Assembly (NCBI GenBank): GCA_036832975.1
Contig: DAITQM010000005.1
Coordinates: 54,815 to 118,814, forward strand
Origin: DAITQM01 sp036832975
GTDB taxonomy: Bacteria > Pseudomonadota > Gammaproteobacteria > Xanthomonadales > Wenzhouxiangellaceae
Reading direction: 5' to 3'
Length of the DNA: 64,000 nt
The position numbers were made by a program, and so were the translations under genes. The notes under the pieces are model-generated. The model did not search any database. It had not been told where the DNA came from and was given only the letters and a program-made list of their open reading frames with translations. Of the stretch, positions 16,732-26,943 are shown in pieces; the first letter of the stretch is position 1; each line of letters starts with the position of its first letter.

Positions 16732-17249
16732 AACTTTCGACCAATCCGGTTGCCGGGCAGCGCCGTCTGCTGGACGAGGCCACCTGTGCCCGGATCGACC
16801 ACTGGCGCGCCAAGTTCCCGCCTGGCATCGAAGGTCGGCGTTCGACGCTGATCCAGGCGCTGACCGCGGCCCAGGAACAGAACGGCGGTTGGCTGAACAC
16901 CGAGCTGATCGGCGCGGTCGCCGATTATCTTGAGCTGCCGCCGGCCTGGGCTTATGAGGTCGCCTCGTTTTATTCGATGTTCGACCTGCAACCGGTAGGT
17001 CGCCACAAGATTTCGATATGCACCAATATTTCCTGCATGCTGTGCGGCGGCGAGGAGATCGCCGCCCACGTCGAACGGCGGCTCGGGATCAAGCTCGGCG
17101 AGACGACCGCCGATGGCCGGATCACGCTAAAAGTCGAAGAAGAATGCCTGGCCGCCTGCTGCGGGGCGCCGATGATGATCGTCGACGGTCATTACCACGA
17201 AAACCTGACGCCCGAGCGTGTCGATGAAATTCTGGCGAACCTGAAATGA
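16728..17249 (+). CDS. nuoE: NADH-quinone oxidoreductase subunit E
   Basis: A 173-residue thioredoxin-fold [2Fe-2S] protein of the NADH-oxidising module. The four cluster cysteines are in CTNISCMLCGG (first two ligands) and EECLAACCGAP (last two). It overlaps nuoD and nuoF by four bases each, typical of tight coupling along this operon. Confidence 0.96.
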   Translation: MKLSTNPVAGQRRLLDEATCARIDHWRAKFPPGIEGRRSTLIQALTAAQEQNGGWLNTELIGAVADYLELPPAWAYEVASFYSMFDLQPVGRHKISICTNISCMLCGGEEIAAHVERRLGIKLGETTADGRITLKVEEECLAACCGAPMMIVDGHYHENLTPERVDEILANLK

Positions 17250-18547
17250 GCGCCGCACCGCACCACGTGTGCTTTACGCACCTCGACGAAGCCGACTGCG
17301 GGTCGCTCGCCGCTTATCTGAAGCACGACGGTTACCGGGCATGGGAGAAAATCCTGACCGAGAAAACGCCGCGCGGTGACATTATCGACGCCGTCAAGGC
17401 CTCGGCGCTGCGCGGCCGGGGCGGCGCCGGATTTCCGACCGGCCTTAAGTGGTCGTTCATGCCGCGCGAGGCACCCGGGCAGAAATATATTTTATGCAAT
17501 TCGGACGAATCCGAGCCCGGCACCTGCCACGACCGCGATATCCTGCGCTACAACCCGCACGCCGTGATCGAGGGCATGGCGATCGCCGGTTACGCGATGG
17601 GCGCGACGGTTGGCTACAACTATTTGCGCGGCGAGTTCCACCACGAACCTTACGAACGTTTCTCGGCAGCCTTGCAGGAAGCCTACGAGGCCGGCTGGCT
17701 GGGCGCGAACGTCAAAGGTTCCGGGATCGACATGGAGATCCATGCCGTGCTCGGCGCCGGCGCCTATATCTGCGGCGAGGAAACGGCGCTGATGGAATCG
17801 CTGGAGGGCAAAAAAGGCCAACCGCGCTACAAACCGCCGTTCCCCGCCAGTTACGGCCTGTACGGCAAACCGAGCACGATCAACAACACCGAGACCTTGG
17901 CTTCGGTGCCGGCGATCATGCGCCGCGGCGCCGAATGGTTCCTGAACATCGGCAAGCCGAACAACGGCGGGCCGAAGATCTTTTCGGTGTCGGGCCACGT
18001 CCAAAAGCCCGGCAATTACGAGGTGCCGCTCGGCACGCCGTTCGCCGATCTTTTAGAGATGGCCGGCGGCCTTAGGTCTGGGCGGACTTTGAAAGCGGTG
18101 ATCCCCGGCGGCTCGTCGATGCCGGTGCTGCCGGCGGCGGTGATGATGGGTCTGACGATGGATTACGACGCGCTGGCTAAAGCCGGCTCCGGTCTCGGTT
18201 CCGGTGCGGTGATCGTGATGGACGATACGACCTGCATGGTCCGCGCTCTGACCCGGATCGCGCGCTTTTACATGGCCGAAAGCTGTGGCCAGTGCACGCC
18301 GTGCCGCGAGGGCACGGGCTGGATGTACCGCGTGCTGCAACGCATCCTCGATGGTCAGGCTGAGATGAACGATCTGGAACTGCTGCGCGCCGCGGCGGGG
18401 CAGATCGAGGGACACACGATCTGCGCCTTCGGCGAGGCCGCGGCGTGGCCGGTGCAGGGCATGCTGCGTCACTTCTGGGATGAATTCGAATATTTCGTGG
18501 CCAACAAACGGTCGCGGGTCGACGGCCGGCTGGGAGAAGCGGCATGA
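17246..18547 (+). CDS. nuoF: NADH-quinone oxidoreductase subunit F
   Basis: A 433-residue NADH-binding subunit carrying FMN and the N3 [4Fe-4S] cluster. GRGGAGFPTGLKW near residue 53 binds NADH/FMN, GAGAYICGEETAL lies near 170, and ESCGQCTPCREGT provides three cluster cysteines with the fourth in HTICAFGEAAAWPVQG. Length is normal. It ends in a four-base overlap with nuoG. Confidence 0.97.
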   Translation: MSAAPHHVCFTHLDEADCGSLAAYLKHDGYRAWEKILTEKTPRGDIIDAVKASALRGRGGAGFPTGLKWSFMPREAPGQKYILCNSDESEPGTCHDRDILRYNPHAVIEGMAIAGYAMGATVGYNYLRGEFHHEPYERFSAALQEAYEAGWLGANVKGSGIDMEIHAVLGAGAYICGEETALMESLEGKKGQPRYKPPFPASYGLYGKPSTINNTETLASVPAIMRRGAEWFLNIGKPNNGGPKIFSVSGHVQKPGNYEVPLGTPFADLLEMAGGLRSGRTLKAVIPGGSSMPVLPAAVMMGLTMDYDALAKAGSGLGSGAVIVMDDTTCMVRALTRIARFYMAESCGQCTPCREGTGWMYRVLQRILDGQAEMNDLELLRAAAGQIEGHTICAFGEAAAWPVQGMLRHFWDEFEYFVANKRSRVDGRLGEAA

Positions 18548-20937
18548 ACGCGACGGTGCAGCAGCAAAACGATAAGGTCCGTTTCGAGATCGACGGTGTC
18601 GCCGTCGAAGCACCGAAAGGATCGATGATCATCGAAGCGGCCGACCGCGTCGGTATCGACATTCCGCGTTTTTGTTATCACCGCAAGCTGTCGATCGCGG
18701 CCAATTGCCGGATGTGCCTGGTCGATGTCGAACGCGCCCCGAAACCGGTGCCGGCCTGTGCCACACCGGTCGCCGAGGGCATGAAAGTCTTCACCGATTC
18801 GCGCCGCGCGATCGCTGCGCAACAGGGGGTGATGGAGTTTCTGCTGATCAATCACCCGCTCGACTGCCCGGTGTGCGACCAGGGCGGCGAATGCGAGTTG
18901 CAGGATCTGGCGCTCGGTTACGGCCGTTCCCTGTCGCGTTTTACCGAACGTAAGCGGATCGTCGCCGACGAAAACCTCGGTTCGCTGATCGCCACCGATA
19001 TGACACGCTGCATCCAGTGCACGCGTTGCATTCGCTTCCTCGACGAGATCGCCGGCAGCCGCGAGTTGGCCGGCATCGGACGCGGTGAGAAACTCGAGAT
19101 CAAGACCTTTATCGGCCGTTCGGTGGATAGCGAAATCTCCGGCAACGTCATCGACTTGTGCCCGGTCGGGGCGCTGACCAACAAACCGTTCCGTTTCCGC
19201 GCCCGGCCCTGGGAACTCGTCGCCCGGCCCGGCGTCGCGGTACACGACTGTGTTGGCTCCAACCTGTGGTATCACGCGCGCCAGGGTCGCCTGCTGCGCG
19301 CCGTGCCGCGCGATAACGAAGAGATCAACGAAACCTGGCTCAGCGACCGCGACCGCTACAGCCTGACGGCGCTGGACGATGCCGAGCGCCTGACGGCCCC
19401 CGAGATCAAGGTGGACGGCGAGTGGCAGCCGTGTACTTGGGATAAAGCCTTGGAATCGGCTGCCGGCGCGCTCGACCGGATCCGCGGCCAGCACGGCGGC
19501 GGCGAACTCGGCTTTCTGATCGCTCCCCAGGCGGCGGGCGAAGAACATTACTTGCTGCACAAGCTGGCTCGCGGTTTGGGTTCGGGCAATATCGATCATC
19601 GCTTGCGCGAATGCGATTTTCGCGACCAGCAGACATTGCCCCGGCACCCGGCGCTGGGTCTGCCGATCGCCGCACTCGATGCCGCCGACGCGGTGCTGCT
19701 GGTCGGCTCGAATGTGCGCCACGAACAGCCGTTGCTCGCCACGCGGTTACGCGCGGCTTGGCGCCGGCACGGCGCCCGGATCATGGCGCTCAACCCGCTG
19801 GACTACGAGTTCACGTTCGACCTGGCCGCCAAACGGATCGTCGCGCCGCAATACCTGGCCGGCGAACTCGAGGCACTACGCCGGGCACTCGAAGACGGGC
19901 AGGGCAGTGAGGTGCTCCAGGCGATCGCCGGGCACCTCAAGACGGCGGCCCGGCCGCTGATTCTGCTCGGCGATCTGGTTTTGCAGCATCCCGCCGCCGC
20001 CGAACTGCGCCGGATCGCTTCAGCACTGGCCCAGGCCAGCGGCGCGACGCTCGGCACCACCGCATTCGGCAACGGCGTTGGAGCCTGGCTGGCCGGTGCC
20101 GTGCCGCACCGTTTGCCGGGTGGCGCGCCAGCTCCCGAACCCGGCATGACCGCAGAGGACATGCTCCGCCGGCCGCGCCGCGGTTATCTGCTTTACGGCT
20201 GCGAACCGGGCGGCGATTTCGTTGCCCCGCGCCTCGCCCAGGCGGCGTTCGCGGCGGCCGACAGCGTCGTGGCGATCAGTGCCTTCGCCGGCGCCGATCT
20301 GCGCGCGGCGGCCGATGTCTTGCTGCCGCTCGCCCTCTTCGCCGAGGCCGGCGGCACGTTTCACAATATCGAGGGCCGGATGCAGCGGGTCGCGGCCGCC
20401 GTGCCGCCGCCGGGCGAGGCGCGGCCGGGATGGAAGATTGTCAAAGCGCTGGCCGACCGCCTGGGGCTCGATGATTTCGCCTTCACCCGGATGCAAGACG
20501 TGCAGGGCGAATTCGAGGCGGCCATCAACACCCCGCCCGCCGCACCGCCGGCAGCTCAGCCCATGACTTCATCGAGTGAGACAGGCGCGCCACCGGCGTG
20601 GGCAATGGGGTCGGAAGCCGCCGGATTCTGGCGAATCGGCGATGTGCCGGCGTACGCCGGCGACGCCCAGTTGCGCCGCGCCCGGCCGCTGCAAAACACG
20701 ATCCACGGCGACCACCGGCACGTGGCACTCAATCCAGCCGACGCCGAACGGCTCGGCATCGGCGATTACGCCGCGCTGGAGCAGGACGGCGGGCGCGTCG
20801 TACTGCCCGTTCTCAAGCTCGACGGCGTCCCTCCCGGCGGCGTTTGGCTGCGCGCCGCGACTGCCGCCGGCGCGGCGCTTGGCGCCGCCTTCGCGCCGCT
20901 CACTGTCGCCCCCGCCGCCGGTCCGGAGGTAGCCTGA
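18544..20937 (+). CDS. nuoG: NADH-quinone oxidoreductase subunit G
   Basis: A 797-residue iron-sulphur subunit. The N-terminal [2Fe-2S] domain has CYHRKLSIAANCRMCLVDVE, the His-Cys ligated cluster motif is HPLDCPVCDQGGECELQD, and CIQCTRCIRF plus DLCPVGAL carry [4Fe-4S] ligands. A large molybdopterin-oxidoreductase-like domain without catalytic cofactor residues follows. The C-terminal part has an Ala/Pro-rich linker around residues 665-690, where sequence constraint seems lower. Confidence 0.97.
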   Translation: MNATVQQQNDKVRFEIDGVAVEAPKGSMIIEAADRVGIDIPRFCYHRKLSIAANCRMCLVDVERAPKPVPACATPVAEGMKVFTDSRRAIAAQQGVMEFLLINHPLDCPVCDQGGECELQDLALGYGRSLSRFTERKRIVADENLGSLIATDMTRCIQCTRCIRFLDEIAGSRELAGIGRGEKLEIKTFIGRSVDSEISGNVIDLCPVGALTNKPFRFRARPWELVARPGVAVHDCVGSNLWYHARQGRLLRAVPRDNEEINETWLSDRDRYSLTALDDAERLTAPEIKVDGEWQPCTWDKALESAAGALDRIRGQHGGGELGFLIAPQAAGEEHYLLHKLARGLGSGNIDHRLRECDFRDQQTLPRHPALGLPIAALDAADAVLLVGSNVRHEQPLLATRLRAAWRRHGARIMALNPLDYEFTFDLAAKRIVAPQYLAGELEALRRALEDGQGSEVLQAIAGHLKTAARPLILLGDLVLQHPAAAELRRIASALAQASGATLGTTAFGNGVGAWLAGAVPHRLPGGAPAPEPGMTAEDMLRRPRRGYLLYGCEPGGDFVAPRLAQAAFAAADSVVAISAFAGADLRAAADVLLPLALFAEAGGTFHNIEGRMQRVAAAVPPPGEARPGWKIVKALADRLGLDDFAFTRMQDVQGEFEAAINTPPAAPPAAQPMTSSSETGAPPAWAMGSEAAGFWRIGDVPAYAGDAQLRRARPLQNTIHGDHRHVALNPADAERLGIGDYAALEQDGGRVVLPVLKLDGVPPGGVWLRAATAAGAALGAAFAPLTVAPAAGPEVA

Positions 20938-21959
20938 TGGACGCCTTGCTGGTCTTGGCCTGGACCATCGCCAAAATCGCCATCATCATTGTTCCTTTGA
21001 CGATCGCGGTCGCGTATTACACCTACGCCGAGCGCAAGGTAATCGGTTACATGCAGGTCCGGATGGGCCCGAACCGCGTCGGACCGTGGGGCTTGTTCCA
21101 GCCGTTCGCCGATGTCTTGAAACTCCTGCTCAAGGAAGTCATCATCCCGGCCAACGCCAACCGCTTTTTGTTCCTGCTCGCCCCGGTGCTGGCGCTCGCG
21201 CCGGCGTTCACCGCGTGGGCCGTCGTGCCGTGGAGCGATTGGCTGGTGCTCGCCGACCTCGACGTCGGCCTGTTGTTCATCCTGGCGATGACGTCACTCG
21301 CGGTGTACGGCGTGATCATCGCCGGTTGGGCTTCGAACTCGAAATACGCTCTGCTCGGCGCCTTGCGCTCGGCGGCGCAGATCGTGTCGTACGAGATCGC
21401 GATGGGTTTCGCGCTGGTCGGCGTGATCATCCTGGCCGGCACCTTGAATCTGAAACAGATCGTGCTGGCCCAGCAGGGCGGACTGTTCGATTGGTTCTGG
21501 CTGCCGCTTTTGCCGTTGCTCGGCGTTTATTTCATCTCCGGTGTCGCCGAGACCAACCGCGCGCCGTTCGACGTCGCCGAGGGGGAGTCGGAAATCGTCG
21601 CCGGTTTCCACGTCGATTATGCCGGGGCGTCGTTCTCGCTGTTCTTTCTCGCCGAATACGCCAACATGATTCTGATTTCGGTGCTGACCACGCTGCTCTT
21701 TTTCGGCGGTTGGCTGTCACCGTTCGAAGGCTGGCCGGGGCTCGGACACACGGCACTCGCCGCGCCGCATCCTTTGTGGATGTTCGGCAAGACGGCGTTT
21801 TTCATGTTCCAGTTTTTATGGTTCCGCGCCACGTTTCCGCGCTACCGCTATGACCAGATCATGCGTCTTGGTTGGAAAGTGTTCATTCCGATCACCATCG
21901 TCTGGCTGCTCGTCGCGGCTTTACTGCTGGTGACCGGCGCCGTCGCGCGGGGAGCATGA
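20937..21959 (+). CDS. nuoH: NADH-quinone oxidoreductase subunit H
   Basis: A 340-residue membrane subunit contacting the quinone chamber. Signatures are AERKVIGYMQVRMGPNRVGP near the N-terminus, NRAPFDVAEGESEIVAGFHVDY, and a late FRATFPRYRYDQIMRLGWKV. Start ATG 20937 overlaps the nuoG stop by one base (TGATG); a longer frame begins inside nuoG and is rejected. Confidence 0.97.
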   Translation: MDALLVLAWTIAKIAIIIVPLTIAVAYYTYAERKVIGYMQVRMGPNRVGPWGLFQPFADVLKLLLKEVIIPANANRFLFLLAPVLALAPAFTAWAVVPWSDWLVLADLDVGLLFILAMTSLAVYGVIIAGWASNSKYALLGALRSAAQIVSYEIAMGFALVGVIILAGTLNLKQIVLAQQGGLFDWFWLPLLPLLGVYFISGVAETNRAPFDVAEGESEIVAGFHVDYAGASFSLFFLAEYANMILISVLTTLLFFGGWLSPFEGWPGLGHTALAAPHPLWMFGKTAFFMFQFLWFRATFPRYRYDQIMRLGWKVFIPITIVWLLVAALLLVTGAVARGA

Positions 21960-22450
21960 GTATGCAGGCCGTCGTCCGCTACTTCAAATCGCTGCTTTTG
22001 GTCGAGCTGTTCCAGGGCTTGACGGTGACCCTGCGTTACCTGTTCAAACCGAAGTTCACGCTGCGTTACCCCGACGAGACGACGCCCAAATCGCCGCGCT
22101 TCCGCGGCCTGCACGCGCTGCGACGTTATCCCAACGGCGAGGAGCGGTGCATCGCCTGCAAGCTCTGCGAGGCGGTGTGCCCGGCGCTGGCGATCACCAT
22201 CGACTCGTACCAGCGCGATGACGGCACGCGGCGGACGACGCGCTACGATATCGATCTTTTCAAGTGCATTTACTGCGGTTTTTGCGAGGAGTCGTGCCCT
22301 GTCGACTCGATCGTCGAAACCGACATCCACGAGTTCCACTTCGAAAAGCGCGGCGAACACGTGATCACCAAGGAACAGTTGCTGGCCGTCGGCGACCGTT
22401 ACGAGAAGCAGATCGCCGAGGCGCGCCGTGCCGATGCCCCCTATCGTTGA
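21956..22450 (+). CDS. nuoI: NADH-quinone oxidoreductase subunit I
   Basis: A 164-residue ferredoxin-like subunit with two [4Fe-4S] motifs, CIACKLCEAVCPA and CIYCGFCEESCPV (clusters N6a and N6b). I choose ATG 21956 after GGAG, overlapping the nuoH stop; a second ATG two codons later is an equal possibility. Family length is matched. Confidence 0.96.
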   Translation: MSMQAVVRYFKSLLLVELFQGLTVTLRYLFKPKFTLRYPDETTPKSPRFRGLHALRRYPNGEERCIACKLCEAVCPALAITIDSYQRDDGTRRTTRYDIDLFKCIYCGFCEESCPVDSIVETDIHEFHFEKRGEHVITKEQLLAVGDRYEKQIAEARRADAPYR

Positions 22451-22459
22451 GCCGCTGCC

Positions 22460-23077
22460 ATGAACCTGCCTGTGCTCGAACTCGTTTTTTATTTGTTCTC
22501 GGCGGTGCTGGTCGCTGCCGCGACGGCGGTGATCACCGCCCGTAATCCGGTGCACGCCGCGCTTTTTCTGGTGCTCGCTTTTTTCAGCAGCGCCGCGATC
22601 TGGCTGTTGCTCGAAGCGGAGTTTCTGGCCGTGACCCTGGTGCTGGTTTACGTCGGCGCGGTGATGGTGCTGTTCCTGTTCGTCGTCATGATGCTCGATA
22701 TCCGCCAGATCGATCTGCGCCACCGCCTGACGGCTTACCTGCCGCTCGGCCTGGCGGTGGCGCTGGCCATGGCCGCCGAACTGTTCATCGCCATCTGGGC
22801 GCGCGGTTACCGCCAGGCGGTGCTGCCGGCGCCGGGGCCGGGGGATTTCAGCAATACACGGGCGCTCGGCGAACTGCTCTACAGCCGCTATCTGTATCCG
22901 TTCGAAATCGCCGCGGTCATTCTGCTGGTGGCCATTGTCGCGGCCATCGTTCTGACGTTGCGCCGCCGGCCGGAGACCAAGGCGCAGAACCCGTCGCGTC
23001 AGGTGCAGGTGAAAAGCGCCGAGCGCGTTCGCCTGGTTTCGCTACCGGTCGCCGGTCGCCGGGAGGATGAAGCATGA
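22460..23077 (+). CDS. nuoJ: NADH-quinone oxidoreductase subunit J
   Basis: A 205-residue membrane subunit with five predicted helices. The ITARNPVHAALFLVLAFFSSA and LVYVGAVMVLFLFVVMMLD segments are diagnostic. The C-terminal 30 residues are basic and cytoplasmic. It overlaps nuoK by four bases. Confidence 0.96.
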   Translation: MNLPVLELVFYLFSAVLVAAATAVITARNPVHAALFLVLAFFSSAAIWLLLEAEFLAVTLVLVYVGAVMVLFLFVVMMLDIRQIDLRHRLTAYLPLGLAVALAMAAELFIAIWARGYRQAVLPAPGPGDFSNTRALGELLYSRYLYPFEIAAVILLVAIVAAIVLTLRRRPETKAQNPSRQVQVKSAERVRLVSLPVAGRREDEA

Positions 23078-23385
23078 TTCCCTTGACGCTGGCCCACTTT
23101 CTGACGCTCGGCGCGGTTTTGTTCACGCTCGCCGTTGCCGGTCTTTTTCTCAACCGCCGTAACGTCATCGTGCTGTTGATGGCCCTCGAGTTGATGCTGC
23201 TCGCCGTGAACATGAACTTTGTCGCTTTTTCGCATTTTCTCGGCAAGCTCGACGGCCAGGTTTTCGTCTTTTTCATTCTGACGGTGGCGGCGGCCGAAGC
23301 GTCGATCGGTCTGGCGATCCTGGTGCTCTTGTTCCGCAACCGCCGGACGATCGATGTCCGCGAATTGGACGAATTGAAAGGCTGA
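23074..23385 (+). CDS. nuoK: NADH-quinone oxidoreductase subunit K
   Basis: A 103-residue three-helix membrane subunit. The conserved glutamates of the proton path are in ALELMLLAVNMNFV and VAAAEASIGLAILV. It is immediately followed by nuoL (two bases between). Confidence 0.97.
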   Translation: MIPLTLAHFLTLGAVLFTLAVAGLFLNRRNVIVLLMALELMLLAVNMNFVAFSHFLGKLDGQVFVFFILTVAAAEASIGLAILVLLFRNRRTIDVRELDELKG

Positions 23386-23387
23386 TC

Positions 23388-25346
23388 ATGGATCTCAAAA
23401 CCCTCTTGCTCCTGATCCCGCTGATGCCTTTGGCCGGCAGCCTGGCCGCCGGCCTGCTGCGCCGCCAGGTCGGCCGGCGCGGCGCCCACTGGATTACGAT
23501 CCTGGCCGTAGCCGGCTCTTGTGCCCTGTCCCTCGAGGTTTTGTGGCGGCTGGCCAGCGGAATGGAACCGGTCAACATCCCGGTTTACACCTGGGCGCTG
23601 GTCGATGGACTGCATTTCGAGATCGGCTTTTTGATCGATCGCCTGAGCGGCCTGATGATGGCGGTGGTCACTTTCGTCTCGCTGATGGTCCATATCTACA
23701 CCATCGGCTACATGCACGACGACCCGGGATACCAGCGCTTTTTCAGTTACATCAACCTGTTTACTTTCGCCATGCTGATGTTGGTCATGGCCAACAACTT
23801 CGTGATGCTGTTCTTCGGCTGGGAAGCGGTCGGCCTGGTCTCGTATCTGTTGATCGGCTTCTGGTTCAAACGGCAATCGGCCGTCTTCGCCAGCCTCAAG
23901 GCGTTTCTCGTCAACCGGGTCGGCGATTTCGGGTTTCTGCTCGGCATTGCGGCGATCGTCGCCACTTTCAACAGTCTCGATTACGCCACGGTTTTCGCCG
24001 CCGCGCCGGAAAAGAGCGGGGCGCTCATCACGGTTCCCGGCCTCGGCGCCTGGCCGGCGATCACGTTTATTTGCCTCGGGCTGTTCGTCGGGGCGATGGG
24101 CAAATCGGCGCAGGTGCCGCTGCACGTCTGGCTGCCCGATTCGATGGAAGGTCCGACGCCGATCTCGGCTTTGATCCACGCCGCGACGATGGTGACCGCC
24201 GGTATTTTCATGGTCGCCCGGATGTCGCCTTTGTTCGAGCTGAGCGAAGCGGCGTTGAGCTTCGTCATGATCATCGGCGCGCTGACCGCTTTCACGATGG
24301 GCCTGGTCGGCATCGTGCAGAACGACATCAAAAGAGTCATCGCTTACTCGACGTTGTCGCAGCTCGGTTATATGACCGCGGCGCTCGGCGCTTCGGCCTA
24401 TGCCGCGGCGATTTTCCATCTGATGACCCACGCCTTTTTCAAGGCGCTGCTCTTTCTCGGCGCCGGTTCGGTGATCATCGCGTTGCACCACCGCCAGGAT
24501 ATGCGCGAAATGGGCGGCCTCGGCCGCTACCTGCCGGTGACCGCGATCACCGCCTGGGTCGGCTCTTTGGCACTGATCGGTTTTCCCGGCTTCGCCGGTT
24601 TTTATTCCAAAGATCTGATTATCGAAGCGATCGGCGCCAGCCACCGCGCCGGCGCCGATTTCGCCTACTGGCTGGTGCTGGCCGGCGTGCTGGTCACCGC
24701 GTTCTACAGTTTCCGCCTGCTGTATCTGGTGTTCCACGGGAACTGCCGGGTCGAGGCCCAGACCCGCGAACATCTGCACGAGCCCGGATGGGTCGTCAAG
24801 GGGCCGCTGATCATGCTGGCGATTCCATCGCTGGCGATCGGCGCCTTGACGATCGAACCTTTGCTCTTCGGCGGCTGGTTCGGCGGGGCGCTTGCCGTGC
24901 GGCCGGAAAACGACGTGCTGGCCGAACTCGCTCACCATTACCACGGCGCCTCGGCGTTGGCTTTGCACGCGCTCGCCACCCCGGTTTTCTGGCTGGCGAT
25001 GGCCGGCGTCGGTCTGGCCAGCCTGGTGTATTTGCGCAAACCGGCACTCGCCGACTGGGCCGTCGAACGGTTCAACCTGCTTTACCGCCTGCTCGACCGC
25101 AAATATTACGCCGACGAACTGTACCAGGCGGTGTTCGCCCGCGGCGGCGTTCGTTTCGGCACCGGTTTGTGGCGTTACGCCGACGCCGGCCTGATCGACG
25201 GCTGGCTGGTCAACGGCAGCGCCCGCTTGACGGCGCACCTGGCGGCCCTGTTCCGCCATCTGCAATCCGGTTATCTCTATCACTATGCGTTCATGATGAT
25301 CGCGGCGCTGATCGTCATCGCCGGCGCATTCGTCATATTCGTATAA
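23388..25346 (+). CDS. nuoL: NADH-quinone oxidoreductase subunit L
   Basis: A 652-residue Mrp-antiporter-type proton-pumping subunit with about 16 helices and the C-terminal lateral helix. The segment FFGWEAVGLVSYLLIGFW carries the conserved glutamate; GKSAQVPLHVWLPDSMEGPTPISALIHAATMV carries the key lysine and histidines. Two long overlapping open frames over this region, one on each strand, are shadows of its GC-rich codons. Confidence 0.97.
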   Translation: MDLKTLLLLIPLMPLAGSLAAGLLRRQVGRRGAHWITILAVAGSCALSLEVLWRLASGMEPVNIPVYTWALVDGLHFEIGFLIDRLSGLMMAVVTFVSLMVHIYTIGYMHDDPGYQRFFSYINLFTFAMLMLVMANNFVMLFFGWEAVGLVSYLLIGFWFKRQSAVFASLKAFLVNRVGDFGFLLGIAAIVATFNSLDYATVFAAAPEKSGALITVPGLGAWPAITFICLGLFVGAMGKSAQVPLHVWLPDSMEGPTPISALIHAATMVTAGIFMVARMSPLFELSEAALSFVMIIGALTAFTMGLVGIVQNDIKRVIAYSTLSQLGYMTAALGASAYAAAIFHLMTHAFFKALLFLGAGSVIIALHHRQDMREMGGLGRYLPVTAITAWVGSLALIGFPGFAGFYSKDLIIEAIGASHRAGADFAYWLVLAGVLVTAFYSFRLLYLVFHGNCRVEAQTREHLHEPGWVVKGPLIMLAIPSLAIGALTIEPLLFGGWFGGALAVRPENDVLAELAHHYHGASALALHALATPVFWLAMAGVGLASLVYLRKPALADWAVERFNLLYRLLDRKYYADELYQAVFARGGVRFGTGLWRYADAGLIDGWLVNGSARLTAHLAALFRHLQSGYLYHYAFMMIAALIVIAGAFVIFV

Positions 25347-25358
25347 CAAGGCAAGCCG

Positions 25359-26939
25359 ATGACCGCCTCGTGGCCTTTGCTCTCGACTTTGATCTGGTTG
25401 CCGCTCGGCGGCGCTCTGCTGGTGCTGCTGGTCGGCGGGCAGCGCCCGAACCTTACGCGCTGGCTGGCGCTGCTGACCGCGTCCGTGACTTTACTGTTGA
25501 GCCTGGAGCTGTATACCGGCTTTGTGCGCGATACGACGGGCGCCGCAGCGGCGGCGGCGCTTGGCCGCTGCGCACCGGGGCTGATCGATCCTGCGCTCCA
25601 CCAGGCGATGCAGTTCATCGAGTGCCGGCCGTGGATCGCGACCTTCGATATCCACTACCTGCTCGGCGTCGACGGTTTTGCCGTGCCCTTGATTCTGCTG
25701 ACCACGTTTTTCGGGGTGCTGGTCGTGGTCGCCGGCTGGCGCTCGATCACCTCCCGCGTCCACCAGTACATGGCCTCGTTCCTTGCCTTGCAGGGATTGA
25801 TGACCGGGGTTTTCGCGGCGCTCGACGGGATCTTGTTCTATGTCTTTTTCGAGGCCATGCTGATTCCGATGTTCCTGGTGATCGGCATCTGGGGCGGACC
25901 GCGACGGGTGTACGCGACGATCAAGTTCTTTATTTACACCTTCTTAGGTTCGATTTTCATGCTGATCGGCCTGATCTGGCTGTACCTCCATACCGGCACT
26001 TTCAGCGTTCTGGCCTGGCACCAGGCGCCGCTCGCTCTCGGGCCGCAGACTTGGCTGTTTCTCGGTTTTCTCGCGGCGTTTGCCGTCAAGGTGCCGATGT
26101 GGCCGGTGCACACCTGGCTGCCCGACGCCCACGTCGAAGCGCCGACCGGCGGGTCGGTGATCCTTGCCGCGATCATGCTGAAAATCGGCGGCTACGGCTT
26201 CATCCGCTTCAGCCTGCCGATCGCCCCCGACGCCAGCGCGGCGCTCGACCTGATGATGATCGTGCTGTCGTTGATCGCCGTGATTTACATTGGCTTTGTG
26301 GCGCTCGCTCAGCAGGATATGAAAAAGCTGATCGCCTACAGCTCGATTTCGCACATGGGCTTCGTCACGCTCGGCCTGTTCATCGCCTTCACGATCGCCC
26401 GTCGCGACCCGACCCTGGCCGGTGCCGCGCTCGGCGTCGGCGGGGCGATGGTGCAGATGATTTCGCACGGCCTGGTCTCCGGCGCGCTGTTCCTCGTCGT
26501 CGGCGTGCTTTACGACCGCATGCACACCCGGCAGATCGTCGATTACGGCGGTGTCGCCAATGTCATGCCGTGGTTCGCGACGTTCGCCGTTCTCTTTTTC
26601 ATGGCCAACAGCGGCTTGCCCGGGACCAGTGGTTTTGTCGGCGAAATCATGGTCATCATTGCCGCCTTCAAGGCCAACCCGTGGTACGGGGCACTCGCCG
26701 GTTTGACCTTGATTCTCGGCGCGGCGTACAGCCTGTGGCTGGTCAAGCGCGTGATTTTCGGCGACGTCGCCAACCGTGAGGTCGCCGGGCTCGACGAAAT
26801 CAGCGGTCGCGAAGCGTTGGTCCTTGGAATCATCGCCGCCGGCGTACTGCTGCTTGGCGTCTGGCCGGCGCCGTTGCTCGATATCATGGATCAATCGGTG
26901 AGTGGGCTTTTAGCGCACATCACCATCAGCAAGGTGTAA
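25359..26939 (+). CDS. nuoM: NADH-quinone oxidoreductase subunit M
   Basis: A 526-residue antiporter-like proton-pumping subunit with about 14 helices. Conserved features are FYVFFEAMLIPMFLVIGIWG with the glutamate, KVPMWPVHTWLPDAHVEAPT, and YSSISHMGFV. Length is normal. Confidence 0.97.
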   Translation: MTASWPLLSTLIWLPLGGALLVLLVGGQRPNLTRWLALLTASVTLLLSLELYTGFVRDTTGAAAAAALGRCAPGLIDPALHQAMQFIECRPWIATFDIHYLLGVDGFAVPLILLTTFFGVLVVVAGWRSITSRVHQYMASFLALQGLMTGVFAALDGILFYVFFEAMLIPMFLVIGIWGGPRRVYATIKFFIYTFLGSIFMLIGLIWLYLHTGTFSVLAWHQAPLALGPQTWLFLGFLAAFAVKVPMWPVHTWLPDAHVEAPTGGSVILAAIMLKIGGYGFIRFSLPIAPDASAALDLMMIVLSLIAVIYIGFVALAQQDMKKLIAYSSISHMGFVTLGLFIAFTIARRDPTLAGAALGVGGAMVQMISHGLVSGALFLVVGVLYDRMHTRQIVDYGGVANVMPWFATFAVLFFMANSGLPGTSGFVGEIMVIIAAFKANPWYGALAGLTLILGAAYSLWLVKRVIFGDVANREVAGLDEISGREALVLGIIAAGVLLLGVWPAPLLDIMDQSVSGLLAHITISKV

Positions 26940-26943
26940 CTCG

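Noticed and set aside
22917..25349. 810-codon open frame on the minus strand over nuoJ-nuoL
   Set aside because: It mirrors the codon pattern of nuoJ, nuoK and nuoL on the other strand; composition is rich in Arg, Gln, Asp and His with no domain. High GC creates such shadows.
23519..26779. 1086-codon open frame on the plus strand within nuoL and nuoM
   Set aside because: It is an alternative frame of two certain membrane-protein genes; the Arg-rich, patternless translation has no motif.
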